A stretch of 64,000 nt of DNA, taken from Isoetes taiwanensis. Its lineage: Eukaryota > Streptophyta > Lycopodiopsida > Isoetales > Isoetaceae. Location: the NCBI GenBank assembly GCA_021234155.1, contig JAJEKV010000067.1, positions 3,033,279 through 3,097,278 on the forward strand. Reading direction: 5' to 3'. Made by a program: the position numbers and the translations under genes. The notes beneath the pieces were generated by a model, which was given only the letters and a program-made list of their open reading frames with translations, was not told where the DNA came from and did not search any database. Shown one piece after another: positions 58,460 to 64,000 of the stretch (position 1 is its first letter; each line of letters starts with the position of its first letter).

Positions 58460-60650
58460 AGGTCATTGAATTGAATTGTATTGAATCAAGAAAAATCACA
58501 AGGGTGCGCAATAAAATTCTCATACCCCATAGAAAGGAGACTGCAGCAAAGCTAGAGGGCAGAAAATAAAACAATAAAAAAGCTTCTGCAGAAATTGTCT
58601 AAGATACACAATAAGAAAACCAGAATATCAACGAAAGAACCAACCATCTGCATCTCAACCAAAATAGAATAAGATCAGTAGATACTGAAATAATGTAAAA
58701 TGTATCTGATAACCGTTATGTACCCGCCAAAGCAACAACTAGAATATACCAAATGCATCATTTCATCCAGGTTGAAGAAAGGACCAATCTTATGCAATAT
58801 TGAAAAATAGATCAAGTTGATGTAATGAAGAAAAGGGGCTCTACAAGGGAAAAAAATATGTCAAAGCAAAAATATGCTATGAAAGCACTTGAACCCACAA
58901 TCGGACCAAAAAACCAAACTACTAGGCCATATGAGAATCATAGAAAAAAGGGGCAAGTTACAAAAATCAGCCTAAAGAAATGTGCAAGGTTATGTGCAGT
59001 CTCAATAAGCGATATGTAGACCTTTTTGTCTAGCAAATGACTTTTAAGATATCTAGTATTAAAACATGCTAAAACCAAACAAGAACATCAAAATCCAACA
59101 ACTTGGCAAAAAACCAACCTCATGAACACTTAGCTTAGTTGGAAAAAATAAAACCAAACAAGATCATCAAAACGCAACAACTTGCAAAAACCCAAGCTCG
59201 TGAACACTTGGCTTAGTTGAAAAAAATAAATGCCAGAAGGCCAGAAGGGTCTTAAAGCAAGAAAATAAGAATAGACTTGGTCAAGGTGCACAATCAGAAT
59301 TATAAGACCCCATAGGAACAAGATGAATAAAGCTAGAGGGCATCCGACAATGGAAAAAATTTCTCCTAAAGCAACAATGACCAAGTACATATCAAATGCA
59401 TCATCTCGTGTAGGTTGAAGAAGGGACCAATCATAAGCAATGTTAAAGAATAAATCAAATTGATGCAACGAAGAGAAGGGACAATTGGACCCAGACCCAG
59501 ACCCCAGACCCAGACCCAGATCGAAATCAAGCTACCAAGCGCTTTACGAGAGAGATGAAGGGTAACATACATGATTAGAACAGAAAAGCTACAGAGGATA
59601 TTAAGGAATGAAATAGAGAGATATGCTATGAAATAGAGAGATATGCTATGATGATCAGTACGCAAGGTTTATTTGTGGTCTCAGTATCTGCCTCTGAGTC
59701 CGAAATATAATCATCATGAAAAATATAACGTGCCAACCAAACATCCAGAAAATCTCTGCATATCCCCCATGCTAGGCATTGGGTACTATCCAGAAAAGAG
59801 AAAAAGAGCTAGCGGTGTTATAGGAACAACAAACCAACCACCAGAGCACATGGAGTAGAGAAACTAAAACATTGAAGGGAATAGATAGAGGAGCTAAGAA
59901 CAAAATATTGATAAAAAAGACCTAGAGCGAATGAGAATAGAAAAGAAATCAAGAAAGTATATGAAAAAAGTGAAGAGCTGTTAATATAATATCATGTCAC
60001 AAAAGAAAAAAAAAGAAATAATAATAATGCATGGCTTGGCATGTGGCAGAATATGATGGAACAAGCCGACATTAGCATGGTAATAAATTAAAATGGATAT
60101 TGCTGAGACATGCATCTGCGAACAGAATAAAAAAATTGGTGAATTAAGTGGTTGTTACAGGTTTTGATGCCGGAATTGGGTTGAAGCGGCAGCAGTTGGC
60201 CGAGTTGCACAGATTCTTCAATGAGTTGCTTAGATCAGCACTGCAGGGGATCATAGCAAGCTGTCAGATTTGTTAAAGCTCTCTGGTTCTTGTGGCTCTG
60301 GCTTTTTTTAGCTGGAATTGATTGCTAAGCGGCGAACTGCCCTATAAGCTCTGGGTTTTTCTACCTGGAATGCAACTGCAGCAGCGGATCGCTAATCTGA
60401 ATGGTTAATAATTGAGGTTGGAGTACTGTTTCAAATATCATCACTGGTATGGTATGGTGGATGTGACTGATTTGTAGAAGATCTGACTTATAAAAGAGAA
60501 TCTAAGTGAGGTGAATAAGGACCTTTTGCACAGCAAAGGGAAAGAGAGTTCTTCAGTATCTAACAGGAAGGTGGACTGAAGGTGCAGACAAGAAAAGCTT
60601 AGGCAATTTTGAGGACGTCTGAGTGTGCAGGCCGGATCAGTCAGGAAGGG
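58460..60650. other. No recognised gene
   Basis: This is A-rich sequence with a CAGACC microsatellite at 59490-59520 and a direct repeat of GAAATAGAGAGATATGCTATGA at 59609-59650. The part from about 60160 could be the leader or LTR of the copia element that follows, but no primer-binding site was found. Confidence 0.35.
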
Positions 60651-60654
60651 CAGG

Positions 60655-61487
60655 ATGGCTACACGATTTGGAGCATCTTTACTAAGTGCAGTAGAGGTGT
60701 TTAATGGTGGATCCGGTTTTCAGGTATGGAACGCAAAGATTAAAAGAGTTTTGAAATCGGAAGGGCTCTGGGATCTTGTGAAGCTACCAAAAGAAGCAGA
60801 TAAATTGCAAGAAGCCATGGCTAGACTCAACAAGCTCAAGCTGAGTGATGAAAAGGTAAAAAAGGAGAGGCACAAATCCAAGAGCAAAGCTGGTATGTTG
60901 ATACAGCTGCAAAAATTAGTGAAGCAAAAGGCATTATTTGTAGCAAAGTAGGCCCAAGTATTCTATTGAGATTGCAAGGATTGTCTCCTAAAGATATGTG
61001 GTTATATCTTCTTAAGAATTACGAAACTAAATCTTCCTCACAGATAGACGTTCTTGAAAAGGAACTAAGACGTCTCAAATATCATGATAGTGATAATCTT
61101 GAAGTTTGTTTTCAAACCTTAGATATGATAATATTTGATTGTAAAGCTGCTGGTGCTGTGCTTTCAAAAGAGGCATAATTACTAGCTATTTCAAGAGCTT
61201 TTTCTGGGTATGAACAGATTGCTAATCTTGTAAGAAACTAGCTAAGAAATATGAAGAAGCAGAAAGAATAGTTCGCATGAAAATTGAGCAGACAAGAGTT
61301 GTGAAGAATGATGATGAAGGTGCTGAAATATTATATACTGCTCGTACACGTGGACGTGGACGAAGAGGTAGAGAAGGTAATATTGGTCCATGTTTTGCTT
61401 GCAATTCATATGGTCACATAAAAGCAAATTGCCCAAACTTAGCTAAGGATATTTCTTGTTATAATTATAGTGGAAGAGGTCATATTT
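60655..61487 (+). pseudogene. Copia-type gag, frameshifted and cut by an insertion
   Basis: The ATG at 60655 starts MATRFGASLLSAVEVFNGG, followed by FQVWNAKIKRVLKSEGLWDL, the usual start of copia gag (DUF4219/UBN2 type). After a frame change near 60900 come LSPKDMWLYLLKNYE and LEKELRRLKYHDSDNLEVC of the UBN2 domain. A CCHC zinc knuckle CFACNSYGHIKANC (61393-61434) follows, then a second, degraded one. Coding is broken at 61488 by a CACTA-type left end. Protease, integrase and RT are not in the window. Confidence 0.8.
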
Positions 61488-61697
61488 CACTACAAGAGAA
61501 TAAGGGTTCTGCGTCAGGAAAATCGTCAGATAGTCTTCACAAAACAGGCAAGTGCCCGGACCCTAGTGGCTGACGATTTGCCTGACGACTATTATCTGAC
61601 GATAAAACGTCAGAATTTTCGTCAGAAATACCGTCAGGCTTTTGACGATTTTGCGTCACAACAAATGTCACACAAATCGTCACAAAAAACGTCACAA
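61488..61697 (+). mobile_element. CACTA-type left end with CGTCAG subterminal repeats
   Basis: CACTACAAGAGAATAA begins at 61488 inside the copia gag. The following 200 bp hold about ten CGTCAG/CTGACG/CGTCAC words in both orientations. It is itself interrupted at about 61698 by the tail of a LINE. Confidence 0.6.
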
Positions 61698-64000
61698 TTT
61701 TTTTTTTTTTTTTTTTTTTTTTTGTTGTTTGAAGGCAAGGTGGGTTTTGTATTCATTTTACATGGAATACATCATGTCAGGATCTTCCCAAAAAACAGGA
61801 AGATTAATCAAAAAAGCAAGACACAAAATTCTTCCTTTATGAAACAACATAAGGAAGGATACTAGCCATTTTGGCTGCATACAGAGAAATATAATTAGAG
61901 TTAAGAGTAGACTGTAACCAAAGACCAGTCAAATGCTAAGGTGGTTTGCTTCCAGCAGATCTTGGATAGAGAGGTCTGCAACAGCCGATCTGCCAAAGAT
62001 ATTCAGGAACTCATCCAGTTCCTCAACAGTAAAGGTGGTATAGTCCATCAGCATCAAAACTCGAGCTTCCCTTTTCTGCTGCCAAGTATGGAAAAGGTTT
62101 TGAAAGTATGGCTTCAATCCATTGTACCTCCATACATCTGACCTGTCCAGCAGCTTCTTGATTGCCATCGAATGAATCATTTCTTGCTTAAGTGTGATGA
62201 AGTGTTGTTCCAGCTCCATTCTTGGGATATAGAAGTCTTCATTCTCATTGTTACTGAGCCACCTGATAGGGGCTCCCAAGTTCCTCAGCCTCCTCTGCTG
62301 CTCTGTGTAATAAACCATCAGCATCAGTTAGTATTAGGAAGAAAAAGTTATATGCATTTTTAAACTTCCCAATCCGATCCCAATCTTTGTCATATCTAAG
62401 CCCCCAAAGAGCTTTGTGGGTGAGGCGATCCTATTTGAATGGTAGTAAGCAGATTAACTTTGATCCAAATCATGTTTGGTCTTTCTCCTTCCAAGCAAAC
62501 CCTGTTCCTGTGTCTCCATATGATCCAACAAGTGAGAGTTCTACAGGTGTTAATCAGTCTGGAACCCGAGTTCAAAAAGTGGAACATGTTACCTGGAGCT
62601 CCCTGATTCAGCTGGGAGGTCCAAGTCCAGATCTCCTCCACACATGAGCACAGAAAAATGTGATTAGAATCTTCTTCTAACCCACATCCCAGTGGGCATA
62701 AACTAGATGTCCTCACATCATATTTAGCCCTCCTTACATTAGAGTGGAGACCTTGATGCAGAATTAACCACCTGAAAAGGGTGATCTTGGGTGCACAATA
62801 ATTCCTCCAACCTTTTGCACAATTCTTAGCCAAAGCCTTCTCATTGCAGTTCTAGAGATCACATGCCCGGAAAGGTCTGTGCTGCATGAGGGCTGCATAA
62901 ATGTCTTTAACAATATAACAATCTTTATTGTTCTGAGTGCAGACATTTGAATTGGCTGCTAATTCCTGGAAAGGGGACACTGTTTCCATTATCTTGTTGA
63001 AAATTTACTTGTCAAGCATAGAGCCTTTCAGCCTTGGTTCTAATTCCTGCCATGTGATCCATCTTTCCTCATCTTCAATCCTTAAGTCTCCAAAAGTGTT
63101 CAGCCCAGCCTGCATCCATTGCTTATACTTTTGGGGGTGCTGGAAAGCCAGACAACCTATGTTCTCAGGTGCCAGAGCAGGATGCCAGAAAAAATTTAAA
63201 TCTTTAATTCTGGCATCTAAAATTGGAGGTCTAAAACAAAGAGCAGCCTGGTTCCAAGCTTCCATCATCCTTCTAACAATGGGGGAGGTATTAGTACCTG
63301 GAGTTACCTGGAAAAATGCTGAATCAGGAAGTAGATGCTTGATAGATTTGCTGCCCACTGGTAGAGATTGTTCTACCCAGTACTTGATCAGTTTAAGAGC
63401 AGGGGAAGGCTTATGTGCATAAATAGCTCTCCAGATGACCTTGGCAGCCAAAGCTTGAGCTTGGATAAAAAGATCCTTGCATCCCAAACCACCCTGTTTC
63501 CTGGATTTGGTCAGGTCAGACCAAGCAACCTTGTGACCCCCCTGCCAAATGAAATTCCTGATGGCAGATTCAATCATCCTATAGGAAGCCTTGTCAGCAA
63601 CAATGGCCGAGGAGAAAAAGACATGAGTACTAGCTATGACTGCATTAGCAATTTCAATTCTGCCTGCCAGAGACAAGGAGGAGGGATACACCTGAAGTTT
63701 CCTCTTGATCCTTGAGACAACTGGTTCCCAGAGGCCATGAATAGAGCTGTTAATAGCCAAAGGGATGCCTAGGATTTTAGTTGCAACAGATTTTCCAATT
63801 ACATTTATGCCCAAGAGTAAAGACTCTTGGGAATCCATGATGATGGCACACTTACTTTTCCAATTACATTTATGCCCAAGAGTAAAGACTCTTGGGAATC
63901 CATGATGATGGCACACTTACTTTTCCAATTACATTTATGCCCAAGAGTAAAGACTCTTGGGAATCCATGATGATGGCACACTTACTTTTATTGAGGCAAA
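61698..64000 (-). pseudogene. LINE ORF2 (reverse transcriptase C-terminal part, zf-RVT) with poly(A) tail, runs off the right edge
   Basis: On the minus strand the T26 run at 61698-61723 is the poly(A) tail. From the right edge, the frame 63916-63005 reads TKILGIPLAINSS, LSLAGRIEIANAVI, FIWQGGHKVAWSDLTKS and GGLGCKDL, the end of a plant LINE reverse transcriptase. The frame 62833-62396 carries the zf-RVT domain (APKITLFRWLILHQGL, CPLGCGLEEDSNHIFLC). A last frame, 62324-61929, holds a C-terminal extension. Breaks near 63000, 62850 and 62390 show decay. The endonuclease and most of the reverse transcriptase lie beyond the window. Confidence 0.85.
63791..63985. repeat. 65-bp tandem repeat, three copies, within LINE coding sequence
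   Basis: TTTTCCAATTACATTTATGC starts at 63791, 63856 and 63921, exactly 65 bp apart. The copies are nearly identical. The length is not a multiple of three, so each extra copy shifts the reverse transcriptase frame. Confidence 0.9.

Overview
The window is nuclear DNA of a land plant and consists mostly of transposable elements, their decayed remains and tandem repeats. The plant signs are a primer-binding site matching plant initiator-Met tRNA, CACTA (En/Spm) ends with DUF4216-type protein remains, LINEs with plant zf-RVT tails, a copia gag, Helitron-like 3' ends, and a plant-type malate synthase fragment with plant-like splice sites. One transposase-like family (3.1-6.2 kb) and the kinase-chitinase gene (49.0-51.7 kb) remind me of non-flowering plants such as lycophytes, ferns or mosses. 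The sequence alone does not settle the species.

Layout. 1-2.9 kb: nothing recognised. 2.9-6.4 kb: decayed DNA transposon on the minus strand with TGTACAT-rich flanks. 6.4-11.5 kb: GC-rich tandem array with a unit of about 1.12 kb. 11.8-12.6 kb: pyrimidine tract. 12.7-13.1 kb: four short repeats that share a conserved hairpin. 13.7-18.3 kb: decayed kinase-like and CACTA-like coding remains. 18.3-27.5 kb: a Ty3/gypsy LTR retrotransposon with 5' LTR, primer-binding site, two extra ORF modules, gag and pol; integrase and 3' LTR are missing. 27.7-28.5 kb: two malate synthase exons. 29-34.7 kb: AT-rich, no gene seen. 34.7-37.7 kb: tandem repeat of about 650 bp with an insertion. 37.7-38.7 kb: 3' part of a CACTA element. 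39-48.7 kb: LINE ends, a CGTACGCG repeat cluster, a LINE ORF1-like pseudogene, a Helitron-like end and another CACTA end. 49.0-51.7 kb: the only host-type gene of good length, a protein kinase fused to a GH18 chitinase-like domain and interrupted by one frameshift and one TGA. 55.7-64 kb: LINE fragments, a copia gag, a CACTA-type left end, and a minus-strand LINE that runs off the right edge.

The most unusual object is the Ty3 element. Between its primer-binding site and gag it carries two extra ORF modules. Each module is preceded by a pair of 67-bp imperfect hairpins and a TATA-box-like sequence. The first module encodes a divergent histone H3 core domain behind a long basic, proline-rich tail. 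The second encodes an unrecognised protein of about 500 residues. A retrotransposon carrying its own H3-like histone, possibly with its own promoter, is the best candidate here for an undescribed system. This copy is decayed by frameshifts, so intact relatives would be needed to show function.
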